Shown: one piece after another, positions 32,606 to 44,339 of the stretch
How the letters are laid out: every line of letters starts with the position of its first letter
How positions within the stretch are numbered: position 1 is the stretch's first letter
Assembly (NCBI GenBank): GCA_045807725.1
Contig: JBJMGV010000007.1
Coordinates: 1-64,000 of the forward strand
Direction of reading: 5' to 3'
Source: DATENM01 sp045807725
GTDB lineage: Bacteria > Acidobacteriota > Blastocatellia > UBA7656
Length of the DNA: 64,000 nt
The notes under the pieces: generated by a model
The model's database searches: none
What the model saw: the letters and a program-made list of their open reading frames with translations, nothing else
What the model was told of the DNA's origin: nothing
Made by a program: the position numbers and the translations under genes

Positions 32606-34708
32606 TTACTTCGCGTCGGGCGGCACGGCTGCCGCGTTGCCGTTGATGAAGCGGTCGAACCAGTAGAGCTGCCAGTTTAAGCTCTCGACCAGATGCCGTG
32701 GCTCGCCCGTGCGCGTCAGGTTGTGATTCTCGCGCGGGAAGATGACTAGCTCCGTCGTCACGCCATAGTGCTTCAGAGCCCGGAACCATTGCTCGCCCTG
32801 TTCGAGCGGCACGCGGTAATCATTATCCGAATGCAGAATGAGCGTCGGCGTTTTGACGTTCTTCGCGTACTTCAGCGGCGAGCGATCCCAGTACATATCA
32901 AACTTATCGAACACGATGCCGCCGAAGTCTCGCTTATGCCCATACGCGCCGTCGCGTGTGCCTTCGTCGCTAATAAAGTTGACGACGCTGCGCAAGGTCA
33001 CCGCCGCTTTGAATCGGTCGGTGTGGCCGACGATCCAGTTTGTCATAAACCCGCCGTAGCTGCCGCCAGTGACGCCCAGCCGGTCGCGGTCTATCCACGA
33101 ATACTTCGCCAATACCGCATCAACGCCGCTCATAATGTCCGTGTAATCCTTGCCGCCCCACTCGTTGATGATGCCGTTTTCAAACTTCTCGCCGTAGCCG
33201 GTCGAGCCGCGCGGGTTCGTGTAAAAGACTGCCCAGCCGCGCGCCGCATAGACTTGAAACTCGTGAAACCAGTCAACGCCATACATTCCCGCCGGGCCGC
33301 CGTGAATGTTGAGGATCATCGGGTACGTCTTGCCTTCCTGCCAGCCGATAGGCTTGACCAGAAAGCCATCAATCTCCCAGCCGTCGGCGGCTTTGTACCG
33401 TATGCGCTCAACGTCAGCGAGCGCCAGCCCGCGCCATAGCGTTTCGTTCGCGCGCGTCAACTGCTGCTCGTTCTGACCCGACAAGTCGGCGATGTAAAGA
33501 TCATCAAGGTGCGTAAAGTCGTTCGCGGTGTAGACCATTCGTTGTGTCTGGTCGTTAATGTCCACGCCGCGCACCGCTCGCGCGCCTTTTGTAACCTGGC
33601 TTACTTGCCGCGAAGCGACATCAACGCGGAACAGGTGCGTCTCGCCTTTGATGCCCGACTGAAAGTACAGAGCGCGCCCGCCTTCGGCCCAGTCGAGGTC
33701 CGAAGGAATCAGGTCGAGATTATCCGCCGCCAGCCTTGAGGCGACGCTGCCCGTTGCCGGCGCAATCCATATCTTCGGGTGCTCGATTTCGCGCTCGCGG
33801 CCTGCGAAGGCGATGAGCTTGCCGTCGGGCGACCAGCGCGGGCTGTTGTCGCTTTCGGCGTGATCGGAAATCTTCGTGAGCGTACCGCCCGCTGCACCGA
33901 TCACCCACACGTCTGTGTTGCGGTCGTCTTCGTATTCTTTGCCGGTGCGGTTTGAGACGAAAGCGATCTTCGATCCATCAGGCGACCACTGCGGGTCTGT
34001 GTCGTTCCAATCCTCACCCGACGTGATCTGCCGAGCTTCGCCGGTCTTGATGCTCGTCACCCAGATGTGGCTGCGGCGGTCGTCGTACCAGCCCGTGTCG
34101 TTGAACTTATACGAGATGTTTTTATAATGCCGCACGTCGCTGCGCTCACGGCCAGCGGCGCGGTTGTCGCTCGGCCCTGTGCGGCTCAGGCAGGCGAGCC
34201 GCGTGCTGTCGGGCGACCATTGAAAGCTGCTGACGCCGTTCTTGAGATTGGTGACTCGCCGTGCTTCGCCGCCGCTCATCGGCAACAAGTAGACCTGCGC
34301 GCGGGCATCGGGCGTCGCCGCGTCGGTCGCCGGTCGTGAAGCCGATTCCGGTAACGGGCGCGTCGAAAGAAAGGCGAGGTACTGGCCGTCGGGACTCCAG
34401 CGCGGCGCGCTCGAACTTTGCGGGCTGGTCGTCATCGGCCACGCGGTGCGGCGGCCATCGCTTGAAGTCATCCAGACCGACGAGTGGCGGCGGTTCTGCT
34501 TTTGATCGACCGTCGTGATGACGTAAGCGATGAGCTTGCCATCGGGCGACAAGCGCGGGTCGCTCACGTTCACGAAAGCATAATAGTCCTCTGGTGTGAT
34601 GCCGCGCTTGCCTTCGCTCTGGCCGGCAGCCACAGCCAGCGGCAGCGCCATCGCTATCATCATTATCAATGACCAGAAGGCAAGGAATGTTCGCGCACTT
34701 TTTCGCAT
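32606..34708 (-). CDS. Secreted S9 (prolyl oligopeptidase-type) peptidase
   Basis: ATG 34708 has GGAG nine bases upstream and begins a signal peptide (RKSARTFLAFWSLIMMIAMA). Residues about 45-400 are WD40/TolB-like propeller blades (SPDGKLIAYV, WSPDGQYLAFLS, WSPDGSKIAFVSN). The C-terminal alpha/beta-hydrolase domain has the Ser in GVTGGSYGGFM near 548, Asp in HSDNDYRVP near 628 and His in RENHNLTR near 660. This is the acylaminoacyl/dipeptidyl peptidase class, cleaving short peptides taken up or made in the periplasm. The 700-residue length is normal. The GH20 gene follows, separated by a hairpin. Confidence 0.92.
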   Translation of the reverse strand: MRKSARTFLAFWSLIMMIAMALPLAVAAGQSEGKRGITPEDYYAFVNVSDPRLSPDGKLIAYVITTVDQKQNRRHSSVWMTSSDGRRTAWPMTTSPQSSSAPRWSPDGQYLAFLSTRPLPESASRPATDAATPDARAQVYLLPMSGGEARRVTNLKNGVSSFQWSPDSTRLACLSRTGPSDNRAAGRERSDVRHYKNISYKFNDTGWYDDRRSHIWVTSIKTGEARQITSGEDWNDTDPQWSPDGSKIAFVSNRTGKEYEDDRNTDVWVIGAAGGTLTKISDHAESDNSPRWSPDGKLIAFAGREREIEHPKIWIAPATGSVASRLAADNLDLIPSDLDWAEGGRALYFQSGIKGETHLFRVDVASRQVSQVTKGARAVRGVDINDQTQRMVYTANDFTHLDDLYIADLSGQNEQQLTRANETLWRGLALADVERIRYKAADGWEIDGFLVKPIGWQEGKTYPMILNIHGGPAGMYGVDWFHEFQVYAARGWAVFYTNPRGSTGYGEKFENGIINEWGGKDYTDIMSGVDAVLAKYSWIDRDRLGVTGGSYGGFMTNWIVGHTDRFKAAVTLRSVVNFISDEGTRDGAYGHKRDFGGIVFDKFDMYWDRSPLKYAKNVKTPTLILHSDNDYRVPLEQGEQWFRALKHYGVTTELVIFPRENHNLTRTGEPRHLVESLNWQLYWFDRFINGNAAAVPPDAK

Positions 34709-34763
34709 CAGTTTTTTCTCCGTCAATTCAATCGCGCCAGTCGCAAGAGAGAGCCGTGTGTCG

Positions 34764-35123
34764 CTAATTTCTTTTTGGCAGAATCGAGCCGAGCCAGTTG
34801 CGGCGGTGCGGGTTGTCGGGCGCGCGCAGGATTTCGCAAAAGGTCTGCTGTCCGACGCGTTCAAGGTCATCGAGCCACGCTTCGTCGGCGAGGTAATTGC
34901 CCGCGCCGTCATCAATCAGTTGATGGTCAGGGAATTGATCCTGCCATTCGACGTGAAAGGCCTGGCTCCAGAATGCGTCTTTGCCTTTGATGTGGATTCG
35001 CACGCGCCGATTCACTGCCTGTCGCCCCCGCTGCAAACCTAGCTCACTGTCATCAAGACTGTCAATTACCGCGCTGTCGTTGCGCGGCGATGACGTGGCG
35101 CGCGTCGGCGTGTTAAAATTCAA
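34764..35123 (-). CDS. Hypothetical protein, about 119 aa
   Basis: No family recognised. The C-terminal 80 residues look protein-like (RVRIHIKGKDAFWSQAFHVE, LADEAWLDDLERVGQQTFCE, RRNWLGSILPKRN), with several Trp and charged residues. The N-terminal 35 residues are low-complexity. The only start covering the frame is TTG 35123, which lies back to back with the recF ATG and has no clear ribosome binding site; a GTG near residue 41 is an alternative. It ends 55 bases before the S9 peptidase start. Opposite-strand frames over the same bases look worse. Confidence 0.5.
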   Translation of the reverse strand: MNFNTPTRATSSPRNDSAVIDSLDDSELGLQRGRQAVNRRVRIHIKGKDAFWSQAFHVEWQDQFPDHQLIDDGAGNYLADEAWLDDLERVGQQTFCEILRAPDNPHRRNWLGSILPKRN

Positions 35124-36383
35124 CTATGCTGCTCACGCGAATTGAAGCTAACGGGTTTCGCAATCTCGACGGCTTCGCGGAGTTCGGCCCCGGACTCAAT
35201 ATCTTTTACGGCGATAATGCGCAGGGAAAGACCAACTGGCTCGAAGCCATCTACGTGCTCGGCAGCACCAAGTCTTTCCGCACCTCGCAACTGCGCGAAT
35301 GCGTCGGCTTCGAGGCTGGGCAGGCGTTGCTGCGCGGCCACGTCTTGCGCGGCTCCGTCAGCAAGCAGATTCAACTGGCGCTCACCGAGACGACCAAAGA
35401 ACTCTACGTCAACGGCAAGCGCGAAGCGGTGACGCGCTATCTCGGCAACCTCGACGTGTTCGTCTTCTCGCTCGAAGAGATGGACGTGATCAGGGGCGAG
35501 CCGGGCGAGCGCCGCCGCTTTCTTGATCGCGGCATCGTCACAACGACGCCGGGTTATCTGAACACCATCGCGCAGTACAATCACGTCCTCAAGCAGAAGA
35601 ACCGTTTGCTCAACGCCGCCTCGGAAAGCGAGCGGCCCACGGACTTCACCGCGCAGGTCGAAGCCTGGAACGAAGAGTTGATCGAATACGGCGCGGTTCT
35701 CCACATCGCGCGCACGGATTACGTCGAGCGGTTGAATCAAGTGCTCGAAGAGAACGATCACGGGCGGGCGATCTTTGCCGCTGAGCGCGTCAATGTGCGC
35801 TATCGTTCGCAGCTCGAAGGCAAAGGTAATCTGGATAACTTTAAAGAACTCTTTCGCGAGCGGCTGGCCGTGCGCTTAGAAGCGGAGCTTGCCGCCGGGC
35901 ACGCCCTGATTGGGCCGCACCGCGACGATTTGGAGATTCTCGCAGACGCCCGCGAAGTCAGCCGTTTCGGTAGCGCCGGGCAGCAGCGAAGTGCCTTACT
36001 TTTGCTTGATTTAGCGCAAGTTTCAATCTATAATAGAGTGTACGAAGAAAGCCCCGTTTTGCTCATAGACGACATTGACGCCGAGCTGGATCGCGGGCGC
36101 ATCGAGGCGCTGATTTCGAGCCTCGAAGGGCGCGCGCAAACCTTCGTCAGCACGTCGCGCCGGGCGATTGCAAATCGCTATCGTGACCGCGCGGCGGCCT
36201 TTTATGTCGAAGGCGGGCGCGCGCTGCGCGACGTGGAAAGCGACCACTCAACTGTCAATGCCCGGTCTGCCGCAGGAGTCGCGCACGAAGCGTTCGACGC
36301 CACCGGCGAACTCGAACGCGCCGTGCGTGAGATGACTAAAGCGCGCGACGCGGCCACCGGCCCGGCAGACGACAGGGGAGATT

Positions 36384-38855
<2,472 letters not shown>

Positions 38856-38902
38856 ATACACAGGCGACTCGCATAGGCGCAACGCCTGTCCGCTTGCTTA
38901 CC

Positions 38903-38937
38903 GAAGGCCCCGCATTGCGGGGCCTTCGACGTTTCTG
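38903..38937 (+). terminator. Intrinsic terminator of recF-gyrB
   Basis: GAAGGCCCCGCA and TGCGGGGCCTTC form a perfect hairpin with a tiny loop 47 bases after the gyrB stop; the following tract is only mildly T-rich. Between it and 39176 I see no gene; the composition becomes AT-richer. Confidence 0.75.
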
Positions 38938-39176
38938 CCTTCTTAAACTTTTATGCCGGCTTTAAGTTAAACCCTTGCCGGCCTTGCGTGTAATTGATAT
39001 AACAGCGCCGTCACCGCAAGCTCGACAACAACCTGTCTAACGGTAAAGGCCCAACAGGTGGGATTTCTTAAAGATCATCAGCAATTATACCAGCCTCGAT
39101 CTATAATGATCGGTAGTCTCGGCCTCGGGTTAAGTGGGCTTTGGCTAATGAGTCCGTACATAACCCTATAAAAATC

Positions 39177-39203
39177 TTGACCTGGATTGTATCCCGTTAT
39201 AAA
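39177..39203 (+). promoter_or_regulatory. Possible promoter ahead of the pseudogene
   Basis: TTGACC and TATAAA are 15 bases apart, a short spacing, about 75 bases before the pseudogene start. Confidence 0.3.
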
Positions 39204-39278
39204 GTGGTGGCCCATACGTAGCGCCCAATCCTGAGACGCTAATCGGTGTGAACCTAACCTCGAAGGAGGAGCCGAACA

Positions 39279-39643
39279 TGCCTTATCAGAACATCAAGGC
39301 CACGCTTTCGTCAGGCGACACTACAGCGGTGAAGGATGCTCGCACGGCTATCCTGCAAAGACTCCGTTCCCGGTCAACCTGACACCGAACGAGCGCAATT
39401 CCACATTTAGGCGGGGCCGGATAGCCTCTCTTTGTTACCAATGCGATGACTGCCGCGCAGGCCGACCGGCCTATCCGTGAATTGCCGCATATGACCGGAG
39501 ACGGAGAATATGCTGTCGGAGATCGGAGCTTCAACGTTGCGGCCCTGATCTCCAACAAAGCAGCTCCGATTTTCGTTAATCCAGTTCCGCTCTATTTCGT
39601 TGAAGATCGAAACCACAAACGCTGGAAGATTTTGGTATAGCAA
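39279..39643 (+). pseudogene. Frameshifted remnant of a small protein gene
   Basis: AAGGAGGAG precedes an ATG at 39279 that opens MPYQNIKATLSSGDTTAVKD and stops after 34 codons. Continuing in other frames gives pieces that make sense together: FPVNLTPNER, then GPDSLS, then VTNAMTAAQA and finally the frame to TAG 39638 containing GEYAVGDRSFNVAALI. At least two indels are needed to join them. I recall intact relatives beginning MPYQNI and containing LTPxER and GPDSLSFV as small proteins of unknown function, but that is from memory. The good ribosome binding site suggests recent decay. Confidence 0.55.
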
Positions 39644-39730
39644 GCATCCAGGTCTCGCATCAGCCTCAGCATACGAGGTGAGCGACCGGCAGATTTCTTT
39701 GAAATAACCGGCATATCGGGAAAGGCAATT

Positions 39731-40291
39731 ATGACAGGATCACAACCAGCCAGAGAAGCTAACCTAGAGCAGATGATCGAGTCTATATTGCCGGAGATTC
39801 GCAACTCGGTATGGCTGGCCTGCTCATTTTATAAGTATAGAGCCAGCAGAGATGAAGTTGATGACCTCTGTCAGGAAATCACGCTCTTTCTGATAGAAGA
39901 TGGCTACCGTCGTCTACGCTCATTCGATCATCGGTCTTCAGTCAAGACATGGTTGAGGACAGTCGTCAGGCATTATGTATTGCGTCATCTGCAAAGACGT
40001 AAGACAGAAGTGAGCCTGGAAGATATTCCCTCCTCGTCTGCTATTTACCGAATCTCCGAGGACGATGCCATCTGGCACGAGCAAGCACGCGATGTCGTAC
40101 AAGCGGCTATAGCCAGATTGAGTGAGCGAGAGCGACAGTTGTTCGATTTGTGTCTCAGAGATGACCTGAAAGCGTCAGACAAAGCGAAGCTGATGCAGAT
40201 GAAGGTCGATTCCGTCTACCCGCGTAAGAATGCGCTCATTAAGAAAATACAGAAGCTTCTGGGGATAGAAATGCTTCACTTCAGGAACTGA
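39731..40291 (+). CDS. Sigma-70-family (ECF-like) RNA polymerase sigma factor
   Basis: 186 residues with region 2 (SRDEVDDLCQEITLFLIEDG, SSVKTWLRTVVRHYVLRHLQ) and region 4 (IARLSERERQLFDLCLRDDL, KLMQMKVDSVYPRKNALIKK). No region 1 or 3, so it is the two-domain ECF type. Region 4 lacks the common EIA-x3-G helix-turn-helix spelling, having KASDKAKLMQMKVDS instead. No anti-sigma gene with a recognisable zinc motif follows; the next gene encodes a secreted propeller protein, 96 bases downstream. Base composition is clearly lower in GC than flanking genes, as for the whole 39-42.3 kb patch. Confidence 0.85.
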   Translation: MTGSQPAREANLEQMIESILPEIRNSVWLACSFYKYRASRDEVDDLCQEITLFLIEDGYRRLRSFDHRSSVKTWLRTVVRHYVLRHLQRRKTEVSLEDIPSSSAIYRISEDDAIWHEQARDVVQAAIARLSERERQLFDLCLRDDLKASDKAKLMQMKVDSVYPRKNALIKKIQKLLGIEMLHFRN

Positions 40292-40387
40292 AAAAAATCC
40301 CGCGCGCCGATTAAGATTCTTCTCTGACAAGCCTCTATGTATATAGAACCCATAATCGGTTCTTAAGTCACTACAGAGGAGACTACT

Positions 40388-42271
40388 ATGAGCAAATACC
40401 TGTTTGCGGGACTCGCGCTGGTCGTTCTCGTTATTGGAATAAGCCACGTCAATGCGGGTAAGAGGCAACCGGCCCTCCTTACTCTATATTCACCGGAGAG
40501 AGTCTTTCCCAGCAGCGTCTTCATCAAAGATGCCCTGGTGAGTGCAAACAGGGAAGCGGTCTGTCTGTTAGATAACACAGGGAAGGTTTCGTTTAGCGAT
40601 CAACAGAATGGCGCTTCCAAGTCCGTCTACACGCACATGGATAGCCCCAATGCCATGGCCATGGACGCCAACGGGATCCTGTATATTGCTGATGAGAGGG
40701 CGAATCAAATTGCCATCGTCGGCGCTAACGGAGAGCTGATAGGGAAACGATCTTTCCCCCACCCGCATTCTCTTGCCGTTCTTGAGAGTGGCAAGATCGT
40801 CGTTGCCTCACCATATAAGGATAGCTTGCTGCACATTATCAATGCGGAGGGCGCGCTGCTGAACAGCTTTGGCAGGCTGAAAATGTTTGACCAAAGCAAC
40901 ACGGAACAAAACGCAGCGTTGAATAAGGGCAAGGTCGTTGTTGATGCGCAAGGGAGCATTTATTACGTGTCTCAACTGGCTCTCGTTCCCACCATCCAGA
41001 AGTTCAATAAAAGAGGGAAGCTGCTTTGGGAACGGGTGATAAACGGAGAAGCCGTAGATTTTCAGTTGGATATGGCCAACCGCTTCTTGCCCAAAAAATC
41101 TCCGGACATGGTTGGGAATATTCACATCATAACCTCGGCGACGATTGATGCGAAGACCAACAACCTGTGGATTAGTATGAATGGCTCGGCCCGCATGGGG
41201 GTGGTCTATGAATATGACTCGGCGGGGAATAAGCTCAGGGAGTTCTCCTTTGTCTCTGACGCCGGAGAACAAATAACCGCGATAAGACATATCGTTGTGG
41301 CGACGCCATGGGTATACCTCTTTTCCCACAACGACATCTACCGTTTCAAAACGGATAGCACCTTGCCGCCGGACGTTGTAATTATCAAGGTTGACTGTGG
41401 AACGGATATCGGCTGGCCGACGTGTAAGACCAATTGTAATACCTCGTCCCAGGATGATGATCAGGATTGCACGGCGGCGTTGAAGGCCAGTATTAATGAG
41501 GGCTGTTGTATCGTCAAGGCGGCCAATTGTAGTTCAACCCAAACGGATTGCAGTCTCAGTGTGACCCTTTGCAATTCAACGACCGGGAATTCATCACATA
41601 GCACTGAACTGGCCTGTTCGAGTGGCGGCGGCGGCGGCGGCGGCGGCGGGTGTGAGTTTAGCGCCTGTGACACCGGGCTCCATTGGGACTCTGGTCAATG
41701 TTGCTGTGCTGACGGCGGTGGTACTTGTCTATCGCCCATTCTAGTTGATGTCGCGGGCAATGGCTTTAATCTCACGGACGCAAGCGGCGGCGTTAATTTT
41801 GACTTGAACGCCGATGGCATTGCTGAACACCTCTCGTGGACATCGGCCAGTTCTGACGACGCCTTCCTGGCGCTCGACCGTAACAATAATGGCACGATAG
41901 ACAATGGCACGGAGCTGTTCGGCAGTTTCACCCCGCAGCCGCCATCACCTGCTCGGAACGGCTTTCTTGCGCTGGCTGAGTTCGATAAGCCGGCAAACGG
42001 CGGCAACAATGATGGACAGATAGATGAGCATGATGCCGTCTTTGCGTCATTGCGACTGTGGCGCGATTCAAATCACAACGGCATCTCAGAAACCGGCGAG
42101 CTTTACACCTTGGCATCGCTCGGGCTGAAATCGATTGACCTTGATTACAAGGAATCCAAGCGCACGGACCAGTACGGTAATCGTTTCAGGTACCGCGCTA
42201 AAGTAAAAGATGCGCAAGGCGCGCAACTGGGCAGATGGGCGTGGGATGTCTATCTGGTCCGCTCACACTGA
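40388..42271 (+). CDS. Secreted beta-propeller protein with Cys-rich middle and EF-hand-like C-terminal domain
   Basis: 627 residues. Signal peptide MSKYLFAGLALVVLVIGISH (after VNA). Residues about 50-330 resemble an NHL/6-bladed propeller (MDANGILYIADERANQIAIV, VVDAQGSIYYVSQLA). Residues about 335-450 hold more than 20 cysteines and a run of nine glycines (SSGGGGGGGGGCEF). The C-terminal 180 residues contain calcium-loop-like DLNADGIAE, DRNNNGTIDNGTELFG, NNDGQIDEHDAVF and DSNHNGISETGELYTL, ending with RYRAKVKDAQGAQLGRWAWD. This tail domain is common in secreted acidobacterial proteins, by recollection. AGAGGAGA lies five bases before the ATG. Likely a cell-surface or released protein; its partner is unknown. 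Confidence 0.8.
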   Translation: MSKYLFAGLALVVLVIGISHVNAGKRQPALLTLYSPERVFPSSVFIKDALVSANREAVCLLDNTGKVSFSDQQNGASKSVYTHMDSPNAMAMDANGILYIADERANQIAIVGANGELIGKRSFPHPHSLAVLESGKIVVASPYKDSLLHIINAEGALLNSFGRLKMFDQSNTEQNAALNKGKVVVDAQGSIYYVSQLALVPTIQKFNKRGKLLWERVINGEAVDFQLDMANRFLPKKSPDMVGNIHIITSATIDAKTNNLWISMNGSARMGVVYEYDSAGNKLREFSFVSDAGEQITAIRHIVVATPWVYLFSHNDIYRFKTDSTLPPDVVIIKVDCGTDIGWPTCKTNCNTSSQDDDQDCTAALKASINEGCCIVKAANCSSTQTDCSLSVTLCNSTTGNSSHSTELACSSGGGGGGGGGCEFSACDTGLHWDSGQCCCADGGGTCLSPILVDVAGNGFNLTDASGGVNFDLNADGIAEHLSWTSASSDDAFLALDRNNNGTIDNGTELFGSFTPQPPSPARNGFLALAEFDKPANGGNNDGQIDEHDAVFASLRLWRDSNHNGISETGELYTLASLGLKSIDLDYKESKRTDQYGNRFRYRAKVKDAQGAQLGRWAWDVYLVRSH

Positions 42272-42291
42272 GACAAGAACATGGAACTGCG

Positions 42292-42331
42292 AAAGCCGCC
42301 AGTTGATCTCCTGAGATTGACTGGCGGCTTT
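42292..42331. terminator. Bidirectional terminator between convergent genes
   Basis: AAAGCCGCCAGT and ACTGGCGGCTTT form a 12-pair stem, with ATCTC and GAGAT pairing within the loop. A/T tracts lie on both outer sides. Confidence 0.75.
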
Positions 42332-42334
42332 GCG

Positions 42335-43342
42335 TTAGTCCTTCTTGGATTTGCAGAGCAGTGGTTTCTGCGCAGGGGCCGCTTGATCGTAGAAAGCCAG
42401 CACACGCCTGGCCATCTCGATGACTTTGTCGCGCAATGACAGGGGCGCGATCACTTCGACTTGCGGGCCGAAGCTCAAGGCATATTCAACTGCCATCTCT
42501 TCCACATCAAAACGTACGCGAACCTCTGACCAGCCTTCACGGTCGGGCGCGCATGTCTGCTCGATGCGCGCGAAGCGGCCCGCGAAATTCAGGCGCGGCA
42601 AGACCGCCGGCGCGACTCGCAGCGTCGCTTGATAACGCGGCAGGCTGGCTTTGAAGCTTGCCGTAGACGACGCCCAGAACCTCGCCAGGTCGAAGCCTTT
42701 CGGACGCGAGCACGCTTGATCCAACAGCGTCGCTTTGGCTATGCGCGAGACGCGGTAGCTGCGTGGCTCACCTTCAACTGCCGCGACCAGATACCACACG
42801 CTGCCTTTGGCGACCAGTCCCAGCGGATCAACCGTGCGCTCGGCGGCTTCGCATTGCGGGCCGCGCTCGTAAAGAAAGCGGAGCTTGCGCTCTTGCCAGA
42901 TGGCTTGCTGGATGAGAGGCAGGCAGGCAGCCGTTTCGTCGGCGCGATTCCATCCCGTCAAATCGATGTGTATGCGCTGACGCGCGTACTCGGCGGCGTC
43001 GCGGTGCGCTGCCGGCAGCGCCGCCGCCAGCTTAATCAACGCCGCGTCCGACGCTTTGCCAAGGCCGAGGTCGGCCAGCACGCGCGCCGGCTGCATCAGC
43101 AAGAGCGCTTGCGACTCGTCTTTGTTCAGCCCCGTCAGGTTGGTGCGGTATTCTTCGATGAGCGACCAGCCGCCATTACTTCCACGCTCGGCGATGACGG
43201 GAACGCCCGCCATCGAGAGCGCTTCCATATCGCGGTGAATCGTGCGCTCGCTCACTTCGAGACGTGCGGCCAGTTCGCGCGCCGTCACGCGCCGATGAAC
43301 CTGTAGCAACAATAGAATCGAAAGCAGCCGATCCGCGCGCAT
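42335..43342 (-). CDS. WYL-domain transcriptional regulator
   Basis: 335 residues. N-terminal helix-turn-helix of the HTH_11 type (RLLSILLLLQVHRRVTAREL, LEVSERTIHRDMEAL) followed by a WYL ligand-sensing domain (about 140-220, KGSVWYLVAAVEGEPRSYRV) and a WCX-like C-terminal part (VRVRFDVEEMAVEYALSFGP). WYL regulators bind nucleic-acid or small-molecule ligands. ATG 43342 with GAGG eight bases upstream is preferred over a GTG three codons earlier. It is divergent from the LLM oxidoreductase gene, 136 bases away, which is a likely target. Confidence 0.9.
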   Translation of the reverse strand: MRADRLLSILLLLQVHRRVTARELAARLEVSERTIHRDMEALSMAGVPVIAERGSNGGWSLIEEYRTNLTGLNKDESQALLLMQPARVLADLGLGKASDAALIKLAAALPAAHRDAAEYARQRIHIDLTGWNRADETAACLPLIQQAIWQERKLRFLYERGPQCEAAERTVDPLGLVAKGSVWYLVAAVEGEPRSYRVSRIAKATLLDQACSRPKGFDLARFWASSTASFKASLPRYQATLRVAPAVLPRLNFAGRFARIEQTCAPDREGWSEVRVRFDVEEMAVEYALSFGPQVEVIAPLSLRDKVIEMARRVLAFYDQAAPAQKPLLCKSKKD

Positions 43343-43478
43343 CGCTCTCACCTCTTCTCATCATCCAACATTGCGCCAAACTTTATCACAGAAATATGAC
43401 GGCGGATGTCAGGTTTGCTGGCGCAGACTCTTTTGTGTAAATGGCAAGTGACGATTCAAATAGTGAAAGGAGTTGCGT

Positions 43479-44324
43479 ATGCGTTACGGGATCATCATCT
43501 CACTGAGCAACGTGCGTGATCTGGTTGATGCGGCGTGCGACGCAGAGGCCGCCGGCTGGGACGGCGTCTTTGTCGCCGACGCGCTCGCCATCGGCACGGA
43601 CAAGTTTCCTGATATGCCTTGGTTCGATCCGTGGGTGGCGCTCGCCGCCATCGCCGCGCGCACCGAGCGCATACGCATCGGCACGTTATTGACGCCGCCG
43701 TCGCGCCGCCGACCGTGGAAGTTGGCGCGCGAAGTGGCGACGCTCGATCAACTGTCGAATGGCCGGATGATCTTATCGGCGGGACTGGGCGCGGCGGAAC
43801 ACGACGGCGGCTTTTTCAAAGTCGGCGAGGCGATGGATTTGAAAACCCGCGCGCAGTTGCTCGACGAGAGTTTGGACATTCTCGCCGGACTCTGGAGCGG
43901 CAAGCCTTTCAGCTATGCCGGCCAGCATTATCACATCGACCGTATGTCGATGTTGCCGCCGCCCGTGCAGCAACCGCGTGTGCCGATGTGGGTCGTCGGC
44001 GTGTGGCCGAAAGAAAAATCTATGCAGCGCGCCTTGAAGTGGGATGGATTGATTGCGCAACGCTATGGCGCGTCGCCTTCCGATGGTCGATTGACGCCGG
44101 ATGAAGTCCGCACGATCAAGGCTTACGTTGACGAGCATCGTCAGGCGGCGACGCCGTTCGACATACTTTCGGGCGGCTCGACGCTCGGCAAGAGCCGCAA
44201 GCGGGCGAAGGAGATGGTTCGCTCTTACATCGAAGCCGGCGCGACGTGGTGGGTTGAAGAGAACTGGGCGAGTGAAGAGAAGCTGCGCGCTCACGTCCGA
44301 CAGGGGCCGCCGCGTGTTGAGTGA
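43479..44324 (+). CDS. LLM-class flavin-dependent oxidoreductase
   Basis: 281-residue luciferase-like TIM-barrel protein, using FMN or F420. Features: AEAAGWDGVFVADALAIGTD near 25, ARTERIRIGTLLTP near 68, AREVATLDQLSNGRMILSAGLG near 90, and VPMWVVGVWPKEKSMQRAL near 170. AAGGAG lies six bases before ATG 43479; a TTG two codons earlier is less likely. The substrate is unknown; similar genes paired with WYL or TetR regulators are often annotated as monooxygenases. Converges with selD. Confidence 0.88.
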   Translation: MRYGIIISLSNVRDLVDAACDAEAAGWDGVFVADALAIGTDKFPDMPWFDPWVALAAIAARTERIRIGTLLTPPSRRRPWKLAREVATLDQLSNGRMILSAGLGAAEHDGGFFKVGEAMDLKTRAQLLDESLDILAGLWSGKPFSYAGQHYHIDRMSMLPPPVQQPRVPMWVVGVWPKEKSMQRALKWDGLIAQRYGASPSDGRLTPDEVRTIKAYVDEHRQAATPFDILSGGSTLGKSRKRAKEMVRSYIEAGATWWVEENWASEEKLRAHVRQGPPRVE

Positions 44325-44339
44325 GTTAAATAATCGGGC

